Below, one piece after another: positions 33,601-46,149 of a stretch of 64,000 nucleotides of DNA. Under the pieces are notes generated by a model. The model saw only the letters and a program-made list of their open reading frames with translations, was not told where the DNA came from and searched no databases. The position numbers were made by a program, and so were the translations under genes. Every line of letters begins with the position of its first letter. The first letter of the stretch is position 1. This DNA is from Benincasa hispida (Eukaryota > Streptophyta > Magnoliopsida > Cucurbitales > Cucurbitaceae): NCBI RefSeq assembly GCF_009727055.1, contig NC_052351.1:57161327-57225326 (forward strand), given 5' to 3'.

Positions 33601-35387
33601 CTTCTAGATCATTGTTTGAGATAGGAAATGTCAAATTACTTGAGGTGGTTGAGTTTTGGGGGGAAGATAACATAAGAAAAGTTTTCTTTGAAGAGGAATT
33701 AGTTTATTTTCCTAATGTGATTATAGATAATGTTAAGGCTCCAATTCCTAACATCATAATTAAACCAATTATAGATCAAGACAACATTGAAGTCCCCATT
33801 GTTGAACTTAAGATTCAAACTCAACAAGTTCAAGAAGTGCCACTAAGGAGATATACTAGAAATAGAATAAGTGCAATTCTAGATGATTATATTGTGTTTC
33901 TTCAAGAACATCAAGATGATATGGGCATGATGAAAGATGATCCAATCAACTTCCAACAAGCTCTTCAAAATTCTAACTCTCAAAAGTGGATAAATGCTAT
34001 GGAAGAGGAAATAAAATCCTTCAAAGACAATGACGTTTGGGAATTTATCGAATTGCCATAAGGGTTGAAATCCATAGGTTGTAAATGGATATTTAAAACC
34101 AAGAGGGATTCACACGGCAATATCAAAAGATATAAGACTCGTCTTGTTGCAAAGGGTTTTACTCAAAAGGAAGACATTGATTACAAAGAGACTTTCTCTT
34201 CGGTTTCATCAAAGCACTCTTTTAGGGTAATCATGGCACTGGTAGCTCACTTAGATTTAGAGCTACACCAGATGGATGTAAAAACAACGGTTCTCAATGG
34301 GAACATTGATTGGTGCAAGCATCTCGCTAATGGTATAACAAATTTCGTGAAGTAATTATTTCCTTTGGTTTTGAGCTGAATATAGTGGAAGATTGTGTGT
34401 ATCACAAGTTCAGTGGGAGTAAATGTGTCTTTTTGGTGTTATATGTCGATGACATACTCATAACAAGTAATGATGTAGATTTATTGCATGACACTAAAAG
34501 GTTTCTCAAAAGGAATTTTGAGATAAAGATCTTAATGATATTTCTTTTGTATTAGGAATTGAAATACTGCGAGATCATTCTCAAGGTATTTTAAGATTAT
34601 CACAAAAGAACTACATTGAAAAGATTTTAAGTAGCTTTGGTATGAAAGATTATGCACTAGGAGATACCCCTATCGCTAAAGGTGATAAATTTCATTATGC
34701 TCCAAGATTGTACTCGAGACTAAGGAGATACAGAAGGTTCCCTAAGCATCGACCGTTGGAAATCTAATGTATGCTTAAGTATGTACACATCCAGATATTG
34801 CATCCATAGTTGGAGTGTTAGGTAGATATTTGAGCAACTCGGGGATGGATCATTGAAAAGTAGCCAAACAGGTTATGAGGTATTTATAGAGAACACAAGA
34901 TTATATGCTCACCTATCAGAGATCATTGGGTATTTTGATTTTGATTCTGCAGGATGTCAAGACACTTTTTGATCCACTTCAGGTTATATCTTCATGTTTG
35001 CTGGAGGAGTTGTACCCTGGAAAAGTGTTAAACAAACACTTATTGTTTCTTCTAACATGATTGCTGAGTTTATAGCATGAGGCATCCAATCATGGAATAT
35101 GGTTGCGAAATTTTGTTACTAGGCTGCAGATAGTGGTGGACATAGAAAGTAAAATTATTTTGTGTCGATAAGTTGACGGTAATGTATTCCAACAACAACA
35201 TAAGCAATACAAAGTCAAAGAATGTAAACGTGAAGTTTCTTGTTGCTAAAGAAAGAGTTCAAAATGGTCAAATTTCGATAGAACATATAGGAATAAACTC
35301 TATGGTACAAAAGGTTTGCCACCTAAAGTTTTTCATGAGTATGTTGCTCACATGGGTGTCAGTCACTATTTTGATTCCATGGTTTAG
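33601..35387 (+). pseudogene. Element III reverse transcriptase and RNase H, broken
   Basis: A linker (33612-34061) leads to KWINAMEEEIKSFKDNDVW and, after one stop, CKWIFKTKRDSHGNIKRYKT and KGFTQKEDIDYKETFS. The centre of reverse transcriptase is deleted near 34330. The catalytic YVDD is intact at 34442-34453 (LYVDDILITSND). RNase H continues, with frameshifts, to [15 protein letters not shown] and MYSNNNISNTKSK segments and ends at the stop 35385-35387 in another frame. The open frame that runs on to 35682 is a frameshifted read-through into untranslated sequence, not a separate gene. Confidence 0.84.
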
Positions 35388-35800
35388 TGTGAGTTTGTTA
35401 TTAAGGATGTTCTTTGACCATATTTTGTTTATTTTCTATATAAGTAAAGTTGATGGTTTATGTTTTATTAGCAAATGCGGTTTAGCATACAGTTTTAAGA
35501 ATGATCTCACTAAGGAATTTAGACCAGTTGGAAACAAATATGATCTAGATTACTTTGCATGTAGTTTCCATGCTATCCATCCATACTTGATCTATGTCAT
35601 AGAATGTATTGGAATTGATGATCAAGGAAGGTTTAGTTATGAGGATAGTGGCAGAAGCCGCCTTAATTTTGTATTAATATAGGAGATGGATCAGATTGAA
35701 CTAAAGGGCAATTCTATTATTGAAATAATTTGTTTATGCAGACTTAAGGTTTATGTGATTTAATTATATCAGGTATATACACATAGCCCAAGGGAGAGAT

Positions 35801-36174
35801 TGTTAGACGTATTTAAATAATAATATGTATAATTAAAGTATGGACTATGTATGTGGATTGAGTATGGACTTAATGGATTGAAGCTCATTCCTAGTTAATT
35901 AGAATTTAATGGGAACCCTAATTGAACTAGTATACAAAGAGAGCTTAGAGCTATGGTCCCCAACATACTAAAACAATACGCACCCAAGTCTTTCTTGAAT
36001 CCCATCTAGAGAGATATCTCACTTTGGGCACTCAGAGTTTTCGTTGAGGAAAACAATAGCTGCCTTATAATTGTCATCAATTTATAATGAAATCTAGTAT
36101 GTTATTATTGACAATTTGGCATGAATGATCCTAGGGTTTATCTATTCAATATAGATCTAAACATTATGCTAATA
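35801..36174 (+). repeat. 3' LTR of copia element III
   Basis: 374 bp from TGTTAGACGTATTTAAA to ATGCTAATA. The final CA has become TA. It matches the 5' LTR apart from an internal loss of about 80 bp. Confidence 0.9.
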
Positions 36175-36179
36175 TAGAG

Positions 36180-37194
36180 ATGATTGAAGCTCTCGATAGT
36201 GACATAGGCACTTTTAACATCTTAATAGACCATCATGAGTAACCTTTTAGAGCCCGGCAAATATCAGAGATCCAAGAGAGTCATGAACCACTCACCTGCT
36301 CCCTTGTAAGGGTTCACAGTCGACACATTTTCCACTCGTTCCACTGAGGAGGATACCATGAGACTTGACTCACTGGACACTCCATTTGATTGGCCTACAT
36401 ATTACTAGATCACAAATGAGGCAAGTTATGAAGGAACATATCTAACTTACTTTGAATTTTCCGCACTAAGGTTTTGGTCATACTAGACACCTTTCCATTG
36501 ATCCGCCTCCCCAAGCTTATCCATCATCCCTCAGAACTCCAATAAAGACCCATTATCCTTGCAAACAAACAACATACACCCATGTTAACAAGTAGAGAAT
36601 TCATATTCTCTCAATTAATTTACAGGTCATTAGTAGATGGGAAGAAGACTCCAAAGCTTTCCTACAAAACAAACGTAACATATTAGCATTGATCCCTTTT
36701 TTAGATGATATTGCATTTGGTCAAAATTATATCATAGATAACTATCAAAGCACAATGCATTACTTTGGGGAGAATTTTAATTATTCAAAGTGACTTCCAC
36801 AAAGAAACAAAGGTGATTTCTATAAAAAATGAAGCGTCTTTACAACTATTTGAGGATAGTAAGGTGGTAGATACTTTTAACCAAAACCCCCTTTTAGGGT
36901 CACGTTTTCGAATGATCTCATTCCTAAAGAACTTCGGCCCCATCAAGCGTTGAAAATAGCCTCACCATCCGGAGGAAACTATTTGAATCAAATCCTCACC
37001 AATCCCCATTGCCCCCAATAGATTGTACACCAACTTTCAAATTGAATATGTACTCGTAATTTAGCCAAATAGTGAGAGAGGAAGAGGTTAGATATTGACC
37101 GTTAGCTATAATTGAAATTGACTATTTTCATTCATAAGAAAAGTGAAATATAGAAAATAAGGAAAAAAGAAAAGCTTTAAATTTGATTCATAAT
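36180..37194. other. Intergenic region upstream of FIS1
   Basis: No gene or recognisable transposon. The last part is AT-rich and probably contains the FIS1 promoter. A 62-codon open frame at 36765-36953 has no recognisable relative. Confidence 0.5.
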
Positions 37195-37204
37195 TATATA
37201 AATA
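37195..37204 (+). promoter_or_regulatory. TATA box of FIS1 (predicted)
   Basis: TATATAAATA lies 167 bases upstream of the FIS1 start codon. If it is used, transcription would start around 37225-37235, giving a 5' untranslated region of roughly 140 bases. This is inferred from sequence only. Confidence 0.5.
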
Positions 37205-37370
37205 CCAAATTCAAATCTAGAAAGATTGTGCCTTGTTATTAAGAACTCCAAATTCAATTTCTTCATCGTTAATCATCTCTTACATTTCTTTCCCACTAAG
37301 ATTCGCAGCAGATTTTTCTTGCACAAATTGGAAACTTCATTTTCTGAGTTTCTCATAATCAACGGATTTG

Positions 37371-39806
37371 ATGGAGGCGAAGATTGGCAAATTGTTCGAG
37401 TCCGTTTGTTCCTTCTTCGGCGGTGGCGACCAGATCCCTTGGTGTGATCGTGATGTTATCGCCGTGAGTTCTCTTAAATTCTCCCTATTCAACGTCACAT
37501 TTTCCTGATTCGTCGATTAGGTTAAATGACGTATTAGCTCAATTTTAGCGGATTAGGGGAAGTATAAGCATTAGGGATTTACTTCGATCGATGAATTTGA
37601 TGAGGATATACGTTTTTTCTATGGTTATAACCTTACGAATAAGCTTTGTAGAAGAAGAGATTGGATTTTTTTTGTTATTCCAGGATTTTGGCAATGGAAG
37701 TATTTTGAAACCATGGTAAGATAGCAGATTGCAGATTGCAACATATTATTTGATCTGAACTGCATATTGAAAATTGCAGGGGTGTGAAAGAGAGGTTGCA
37801 GAGGCCAATGAAAGTGCCTCAGAAGAACGCAAGAATGAAAGTATTATGAGGTTATCATGGGCGCTAGTTCACTCAAGGCAATCTGAGGATATTAATCGTG
37901 GCATAGCAATGCTTGAAGGTAAATCTTCTGCAAGGAATCTCTGTGTGTGTTTTGGGAATGTTTGAATTCTTGAGGCCCCCGCTTCATAATCATCTGCCTT
38001 TTAGATTTTCGTTATTGAAAATTAAGCTTATAAATGTTACTTCCACCCCTAAGTTTCAAGTCATGTTGTTTTGGTTTTTTGGATTTGATTATGAATTCAA
38101 GCTTTTCTATCACAAATGTGAAAACCATAATTGAAAAATAGGGAGGAAACAAACTTCAATTTCAAAAATTGAAAGATAAAAACAAAATCATTACGAAACA
38201 GGCTAAGAATTTATTGAATTAGGAAGAAGGCAAATATTTCTCCTCCCACGTAGGTTTTGTTGTCGGCTTCTTGGTTTAAGAAGGCAACCATCCTTTCATT
38301 GATGTCTGAGTAAAGTTTTGTAGGGTAAAAACATTTTAGGTGGGTGTTCAAAGTTTCAAGCTCTTAAAGGCAAATTTGCTTATTCCAAATATAATTTGTC
38401 CTCTTAATTTGTGTCATCAAGAGTTGGAAAAAGATAAGGCAATAGGGCTTAGTTGAAGAAAGAATATTATTTTCATTATGTGGTAATTAGTTTGTGAACT
38501 TGGAAATTAAACGAGAACTTAAACACCATATCTTTGAATTCTATTCTAAATTAGCTTTCTTTGACCTTAAAATGGGAGAAGGTACTTCCATTTGAAGGCA
38601 CTTTCTTCTTGCTTGCTCTATCCTGAGCATTCTCAAACTGTAGTTAGTTGTTACATAAGTTAAACCATTTTTTCTCAAAGCTTATTACTTGTATGGATTA
38701 GTTTTTGAAGTTGGTTTAATATGTCATTTGCAGCTTCCTTAACCAATTCTAAGACCCCTTTGCAACAAAGGGAGAAACTTTATTTGCTGGCTGTTGGATA
38801 TTACAGAAGTGGTGAATATGCAAGGAGTCGGCAGCTTGTAGAACAATGTTTAGAGGTTTGTTCGAGTAGTTTACTTTTACATTTGATAATGTTATATTTT
38901 GAAACCATACGAGATAGTATTATGTGTTGAGAATCTCACATAGACCTTACAATGTCTATAAAGTACATACTCCTTCCATTATCAGTTAATTTTGAGATGG
39001 AGTCCCATGGGTAAGGGGTAGTCAGTCCAAAAATAATTGAGTATCGATCCAAAAATGGTGAACCCAAAAGAAGTATTATCTTGAAGGGGCATTTTGAAGA
39101 TTTTACCTTAGATCATGAGAGACCTCAGATGTTTATAAGATTCGTGAGTTAATCCTCTCATTGCGAATTGACTTTAAGATAGAACCTCATATTTATCTAG
39201 TTTTCTGCTAGCTAGAAGTTCATTGGTGGCATCACACATAATTGCACAATGTCTTGCTTCCATTTCCAATTTGGTTTGTTAAATCATGCATTTCCTCTCT
39301 GAACCTTACATGCAAGTTACAAGTTGATGCAACCATAAACTACATCATTTACGATCGTATTAAAAACAGTTGGAATGTTTTGAATCGGATACGTAGGACT
39401 TCAAACAACCAAGTACAAGGCACTATTTGTGAACTACGTAAATCTCTATGTCGATTTTCTATTATTTTACATTTTTTCTATTTTCTTTGTTTCTTGATTC
39501 GATAACAAAAACAAAATTATTCCAAAGAATATGGACCTTGACTCATCATAATTTGTTTTAGATTGCACCTGATTGGAGGCAAGCCTTAACACTTAAAAAG
39601 ACTGTAGAAGATCAAATTGCAAAAGGTACAATGAAATCCAAAACACCTTTTCTTTTGACCTTTTTTACTGCATGGAATCATATGCTTAAAGAATTTGGTT
39701 ATCTGTATGTTGATCTGCAGATGGAGTCATCGGTATCGGCATTACAGCTACAGCAGTGGGACTTATAGCTGCCGGGATCGCAGCAGCAGCAAGTCGTCGA
39801 AATTGA
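37371..39806 (+). CDS. FIS1A: Mitochondrial fission 1 protein (plant FIS1), five exons
   Basis: Exons 37371-37463, 37780-37918, 38734-38855, 39562-39625 and 39721-39806 join in frame (504 bases, 167 residues plus stop), all with GT-AG introns (316, 815, 706 and 95 bases). The protein starts MEAKIGKLFESV. It has the conserved IPWCDRDVIAGCEREV (residues 23-37), MRLSWALVHSR (54-64), REKLYLLAVGYYRSGEYARS (90-109) and APDWRQAL (120-127), which form the TPR-like helical bundle of FIS1. A hydrophobic anchor (about 142-163, IGIGITATAVGLIA...) and the basic tail SRRN follow. The family is tail-anchored in the outer membrane of mitochondria and in peroxisomes and promotes division with dynamin-related proteins. 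Length and exon pattern match plant FIS1. The A/B paralogue assignment is uncertain. Confidence 0.96.
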
Positions 39807-42039
39807 AACATCCATTCATTCACACAAAAATATATGCACAAGTCAAGTGGCTATCCTCAGGAATGGCTGTCTGATGTTTACAGTTTGCCCATGAGAAGAA
39901 TCTCTAACAAAATCAAAATATTGAAAGCAAATACCTCATATAGTTCTGCATTATAAGCATTTCTAATTTTAACAATAGAAATCTTATATTTTCTTTTGTT
40001 CATTTATTTTTCTTTTGTATGAGGAATAATTCTGTTTGTATGCTTATGTTTCCCCTATGTTACCTTCTAATATTCTTGTGCACTTTCTCAATATAAAAAA
40101 ACATAAGCTTGATGTTGAAAATGTTGGTGAAATATATTTGTTTGGGAATTGCAAAGAAAAAAAAAATCATAAACTAATAGAGATTGTTGCAATTGCATTT
40201 AATAATTTTTTAGTTTGAATAATTGTACTCTAGATCATTGATAATATGAGGGACAATTGAAAAATAGTGTAACTTTTAGTGGCTATAGAATATATTCAGC
40301 AAAAGTTTTTATTTTATTAAAATAAATTTATAATATTCTAAAAAATTACAAAATATTATTTTGTAATTTATATTATATTCAAATTAGTGATACTTCGTTT
40401 TTTCATGTTTCATAGAATTTTTTTTACGATTTAAAGAAAATGTCAGTTCACTCCTTGTGTCAATGTTAAATCTATGAAAATGTGGAGATATCGATGAAAT
40501 GGTTAACATATTATTGAAAATTTAATACTATGATATACGCATACAACTTAAGTCATTGTTTTCTTTTATTCTTATTATTAGAACAACTTTCATCCATCCA
40601 TTTTCCAATCTGTCCAACAAATCATAGTTGGGCTTGATTTAGAAAGATCACAAAGACATACATCTATCGATATTTATACATTTCCATGTGTCATCCTCTT
40701 CGCTTACCTCATTCAACTTTAATCAAAATATCTACTTGACCAGTTAAGTAACGTGAAACTTAATGTTTGAGTTACTTCAACCGATATTATGACATAACTT
40801 TTTCTTTTCACATGTCGCAAATGATCAATGCTAGATTCCAATATCATAAACGTCTAATATATCAATCTTATAGTAAGGACAAACATACACACACATGAAG
40901 AGAAACCTTTATGTGGGCATTAAGAGTTCATAGAGACATGCATTAAAACTCACCAATAGAAATAGAATGCAAAATCTTCATGGCAATGCTCATCTAGATT
41001 CTTTTTTTCAACTAACAATACAATAATTCATAACATTACAGAAAAGTTGCAATAGTTTTCAATACGACACGATCAACAAAGATCTGAACCTCATCGATGT
41101 TTTCTATCATGTTTCCTTTCAAGAAACTCCCAGCCAAAGGAAAAAAAAATGATTTCCTTCAAGTAAAGTTAGTAAAACCATATCAAACCATCATGAGCAA
41201 AAGTCATCTGAAGTTCAGAATGTCTTTATTACTTCCAAAAGAAATCAATAATTCATCGAGGCCTCATAAAGTAGGTTGGCTAGTTCGATAAATGTTACAA
41301 ATACCAATCTGAGTATGAAGTATTCATATCGCATGCATCTTCTTCACGGCGAGACGATCCCGTTCGGGTTTTAATAAACACTAACATAAGAAAGAGGACA
41401 GTACATTTGTATAGCACATTTAAGACATTTGTGAAGATTACTCGGAGCTATATACTATGGGACTTTAATTTAAGAACATATAAGATTGCTCATTTTTACT
41501 TGAGCAGATCAATAACTGCTTTCTGCTCTTTCGTCAAGGCACGGTAGGGATTGACTCGAGCTCAAGTATAGCAAAATAAGATGGATGTCCATAGTCTATA
41601 TTGTAGCATGAGCTAGACACCTTAACCTTCATGATATTCAACAAAATTCACAGACTGACTTTCCAACTTAACTCCATTGATTCAAAATTTGAATATGATG
41701 TTTTTTTTATTTAACAATGCTATTATTTAGCAACCACATGGAACAGATGAGAGATAAAAATATAACACTGTCAAATTGAACATAACTCAATTGACATATA
41801 CGAGTGTACTAGAAATCATAAGGTATGTTGTTCAAATCTCTCTACCCTAATTATAGTGGACTCTATCAAATTTTCGGACCCATAACTGTATTAATCTAAA
41901 TATGAATTGAATCATACAACATGCGCGATCAAAGAATGTCAAATTGGTCATTTATATCGTCTGAAACCTACAATGATGCGCAGACGGATTTCATGATTGT
42001 ATCCATCCAACTCATGGTTTGCCTTCCTAACTTCCTATA
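39807..42039. other. FIS1 3' flank and AT-rich intergenic sequence
   Basis: The first few hundred bases should hold the FIS1 3' untranslated region. I did not find a canonical AATAAA soon after the stop. The rest is AT-rich with no recognised gene or repeat. A minus-strand tail of about 20 codons ending at 41496 (PYRALTKEQKAVIDLLK) looks protein-like but is too short to support. Confidence 0.5.
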
Positions 42040-43932
42040 TGTTGGGATGTAATGTCCTAAATTCTCGTAGTTAATATTATTTGAAGTAATGATTATTATT
42101 TTATATATGCAATTATCCATTAAGGAAAGGTCCAAAGTTATTTTATGTAACTTGAACAATATGTGGTAGGCATACAGATAAATCATGTTCAAGTAATAAC
42201 CTAAATGATATATAGTATATAGATAAAAGGTTGGGTGCCTTATCTGGGTGAAATTACAGATATGATCCATTTTGTAAATATTACAAGAGTTGTAAGTGCT
42301 ACAAATAGTTTGATCCAAATCATTCATGTAGAGACATGCGAGTGGAGGTATTCTATACAAAGAATTTGTATAAGACCGAATAGCGAAATGATTAATCTCT
42401 CTTTCTAACACCATTGACTAAAGAGAACATTTCATAGGATAGCCATACTTAACTCGACCTCAATCCAGAGTGAGTTATGAACTTCTGTCTATGAGGGTAG
42501 TTCTTTAATTGTATGGATTAGAGTGCTCCGAGTTGTTGACTCAATAAGTCTACCATTTTGAGGATTTGTCCAAGTAGGGAGCTGGAAACATAGTTTCACA
42601 AGATGAAATTCACTCATTCCCATCTTTAGGGTAAGTAGATGAATTGCTTCCTTAAGTTCTGACTCTAGGTTTTAAACAATGGAATTCCTCCCTTCATTGG
42701 CCAGAGTGGGTTTTGTTTATGGTAGGACCATAAACAGGTTTTTCATGAGAGAATCAGTGGGACTTAAGAAGTAAGAGGTAACTATAAGGGTAAAACGGTA
42801 ATTTGACCACCCAAATATAGTTACGAACAATTTGCGAAGAGTTGACTTACATATAATTGGTTATATCCATGGATGTAGAAATATTCTGTCGTGCGAAGAG
42901 TGCAGCTGTGGTTTTTTAGAAGAGTGGCCCATAGTTAATGAATGTTGATTAATTTACTTAAATAGTTTAATTAATTAATCTCGTATCATTTGAGTTTCTA
43001 ATATGTAGGTTCATTAGGTTCTTCTACTAGCTCACTAAGGATAAAACTAGGAAGTTTTAGTTTAGGAAGAATTTGAATTGTTCAACTCATAGGGAATTTA
43101 AATTAATTGTATATGATACAATTAATATAATGTATATAGATACATTATATTATAAAGTTAATTTTGAATGAGATTCAAAATTAAGCTATATAATATGAGA
43201 GAATAATGTATTTGAATATAATTTAAATAATAAATAATATGAATGAGATTCATATTATAATTAAAGATTAAATTTATTATGAATGAGATTCATATTAAAA
43301 CTATATGTTAAATTTAATATAAATGAAATTCATATTAAAATTATAGATTAAATTTAATATGAATGATATTCATATTAAAACTATTGTATAGGAGAAGAAA
43401 ATACGTATGAATAAGATTACTATGTAACATATTAATTAATTAAATTAATTAATATTAATTTAATTTAGTTGAATTAAAAATTAAGTCTCTTGTAATTATA
43501 GGGGAGTTAATGTGAGTTAATGGGAGGAGAGTTATCTCCCTCTCACCACAAAATTCATAATGGTTCTACATTGGAAAAGAAAGGTCTTCTACAAAAATTA
43601 ACTCCGACTTTCAATTCTCACTGTCTCAAAATTCACAAAGAAAATGTTTCTCTATAATTATTCTCTTCCCATTCTTCCGTCGGAGAATAGCGGAAAAGAT
43701 CCTTAGTGATGATGTCTTGTTCGAGACTGAAGAAGAGTTGTTGAGATCATGATCACGGTGAGGATTTGGAGAAGATTGAAGAATAGTCTTCAAAGGTAAC
43801 TCTCTTTTCCATAAAATTATTTGCATGCTTAGTTAGAATATATTTATACTTCTATGTGTTTTTCTGTAAGTTTGAAACGTAAATAAAAAACACACGTGTT
43901 CACGTGCTTCTGCATAGGATTCAATCCCTTCA
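42040..43932 (+). mobile_element. Solo LTR of the large-LTR copia family
   Basis: It begins TGTTGGGATGTAATGTCCTA and ends TCCCTTCA, the family's usual start and end, with the middle following the same order as the other LTRs (for example 47967-50004). No primer-binding site follows the end and no purine tract precedes the start. The flanks CTATA and CTAAG match only in their first three bases, so the target duplication is eroded or the ends are off by a little. Confidence 0.8.
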
Positions 43933-46149
43933 CTAAGCAGTTATAAATTTACTTTCCCCCAAGTATTAGATGGCTTTTTAAAAATGTAAAGCATGAGGTA
44001 TTATATAAAGTTCAGGAAAGTGTTATTTTGATCAGCTTTACATGGAAGTGGCCTGGTTCTAAATAATGGAAGAGATCTCCCAACCGTCATTGAAATTAAA
44101 GACCGTTTTATTGCCAATATTCAAAGTTTTATACAAGAAAACTATCAAAAGACGCTTCTTCTTTCAAGGTTCCATATTTTAAGGAGGAGGTTTTGCCTCA
44201 ATAATTTTTTTTTTTAATTTTGTAACTCAAGATGTTAACAGACAATAAAGGTTTTGATAAAAAAAAAAAAAAAACAAGTTTCGAAATCTCTGAGGCTAAT
44301 GCAGATACTATGGAAGAAACTTGTCTAGAACTTATGTTTTCGCACATTTTGTGCCCACTGTCGCCAGAGCGCCACAATGCATCTATATATACCATATATA
44401 TACAGATACTACAGTTTCGTCTGAAGCGCTGCAACGTTGTTGCTTTTCTTCGTCGTTTGGAAATTGGAGTGCCGTAATGCTAAGGTTCAACATCGTGGCG
44501 CTGCGCACAGTTTTCCTCTCGGGATTCGAAGCTCGATTTCTCCTTAGTTTTGAACCTTTGCAGCAACGCTTTGCCACAATCCAACATACAATCACAGACT
44601 CGATTTACAGTAAATTTATACCCAAAACAACAGGTCTTAGAACTGATATAGAAATAAAATTGTAAATCTAATGCCAAAAGTCTATACAACCTATTTCGCA
44701 AACTGCATTTTAAAAAAATTCATAAGTCAAATGTATAAGTGTTAAAACCTACCCACCATAGATTTTTTATTTGAATCAAGAATCAAAGCAATTGACTCCG
44801 ATGCCAATTGAAGGGCGGAAGCGATTAAATTGCACGCTTTGGTTCTTGATGGAATTAAAAACACATTAGTACAAAATTGGGTTATAATGTTAGATGAAAA
44901 TTGATATTATAGGGGTACAATATCGGTTAGCAACCGACATTGAAGAAGGTGTTATTAAAGGTCTTCAATGTCAGTTTTAACTGATATAAAAAATATTAAA
45001 CACAAATGACATTAAATACACCTTTAATAACAACTTCTTTAATGTCAATTGCTCGACATTTAATGTCTATTTTTGTGATAGTCAATGTCTATCATCATTT
45101 GTTATTGAAAAATAAAAATATTTTTTTTACTTGTGCACGTGCAAATCAACAATATTTCTCTTGTATCTGTACATGCACAAAATGGAATCTTAATTGCTTT
45201 TATATATACAACTCAACTTTCAACGAACACAAAATTTAACTAATTAACAATAAAGAAAGTGACAGATTGTTTGACTAATTAGTAACCTATCAACAAGTTA
45301 GATTGATCAATATATACATAGACTTCTAAAACATAAAATTTTAATCTGAACTCATAGGGTATGAATAATAATTAGGCGCTCAAAGAGAAGAACAAAATTT
45401 ATGCTAGCAAAACAGTACTTTTATTTTACACAATGAAAATGTGAATTTATAAGATTCCCATTAACCAAAAGAAAAGAAAAAAAAGCTAACAAACTCTTCA
45501 ATCAAGCTACTAACTCATTTCATTGAAAATTTTTTGATATGCTTGTAAGACCATACTTTTCAAGGAAGGTTTGAGGCTTGTTGTAGCTCCTTCATCATTG
45601 TTACTAGCTCCGCAGCTTAAACTCGATCTTCGACCTTGAGAAAATTTTAGGTATGACACAACAATTAAAAAAAAACAATCGAGAAACAACTAGAAAAGGA
45701 CTATTAAAAACTTCTTTTATGAATAACCAAACTTTCATCAAGAAAGTTTTAGGTATAACACATCAACACCTCATAAAATTCAAATTCATTCAAAATAACT
45801 TCGACATCAACCATAAAATACCGTGGTCATATATTATACATGTGTGCCTTTTTATTTCAATTAATATCAAATGCCAAATCCTAGTGATATTAATTAATAC
45901 AACAAAAATGGTTAAGCATAAAGAATTTTACTTTTGTCGAACTTTTTGCAACAAGATTCCTTTTCCTTGAATTGATAGTGAATCTCCTCCACAAAATCTT
46001 CCTTACTATATCTCTAGCAGAGATTGGCTTCTGAAAGCCTTTTGTTGAAAAAAGGTAAAAAGATGGGAGAGGGAAGGATCTCAAAGAACTCTTCTCTATT
46101 ACTTATCGAGATGTAGGTAGAGCAATACGTAAAACAGCGTTAAAGGTTT
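43933..46149. other. Spacer with MITE-like inverted repeat, no gene recognised
   Basis: Two frames at 44321-44665 and 44383-44701 overlap on opposite strands and resemble no known protein. The only clear structure is the inverted repeat at 44936-45046, listed separately. The rest is AT-rich. Confidence 0.5.
44936..45046. repeat. Inverted repeat with 26-bp arms, MITE-like
   Basis: Arms 44936-44961 (GACATTGAAGAAGGTG...) and 45021-45046 are reverse complements with two mismatches, separated by 59 bases. Related GACATT/AATGTC words continue outside the arms. Short transposon relics often look like this. No target duplication was identified. Confidence 0.6.

Larger units (their letters stand above)
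29499..36174 (+). mobile_element. Ty1/copia element III, both LTRs present
   Basis: The LTRs are 29499-29952 and 35801-36174. The flanks GAGAG and TAGAG match at four of five bases, which fits an eroded target duplication. Between them are the primer-binding site, a leader of about 1.5 kb, gag, protease, integrase, reverse transcriptase, RNase H, and a purine tract (AAGGGAGAGAT, 35790-35800). Domain order is copia. Multiple stops, frameshifts and at least one deletion (near 34330) make it inactive. Confidence 0.92.

Noticed and set aside
35173..35682. 169-codon open frame, the longest in the window, with hydrophobic segments that could suggest an envelope-like gene
   Set aside because: The first 45 codons are the end of element III RNase H. 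After a frameshift near 35305 the true frame stops at 35387, and the rest is a read-through of untranslated sequence.
36765..36953. 62-codon frame upstream of FIS1
   Set aside because: Short, AT-rich, without known relatives. Not enough to call a gene.
44198..44701. Several overlapping frames on both strands
   Set aside because: They overlap each other, have no recognisable domain and no consistent splice or codon pattern.
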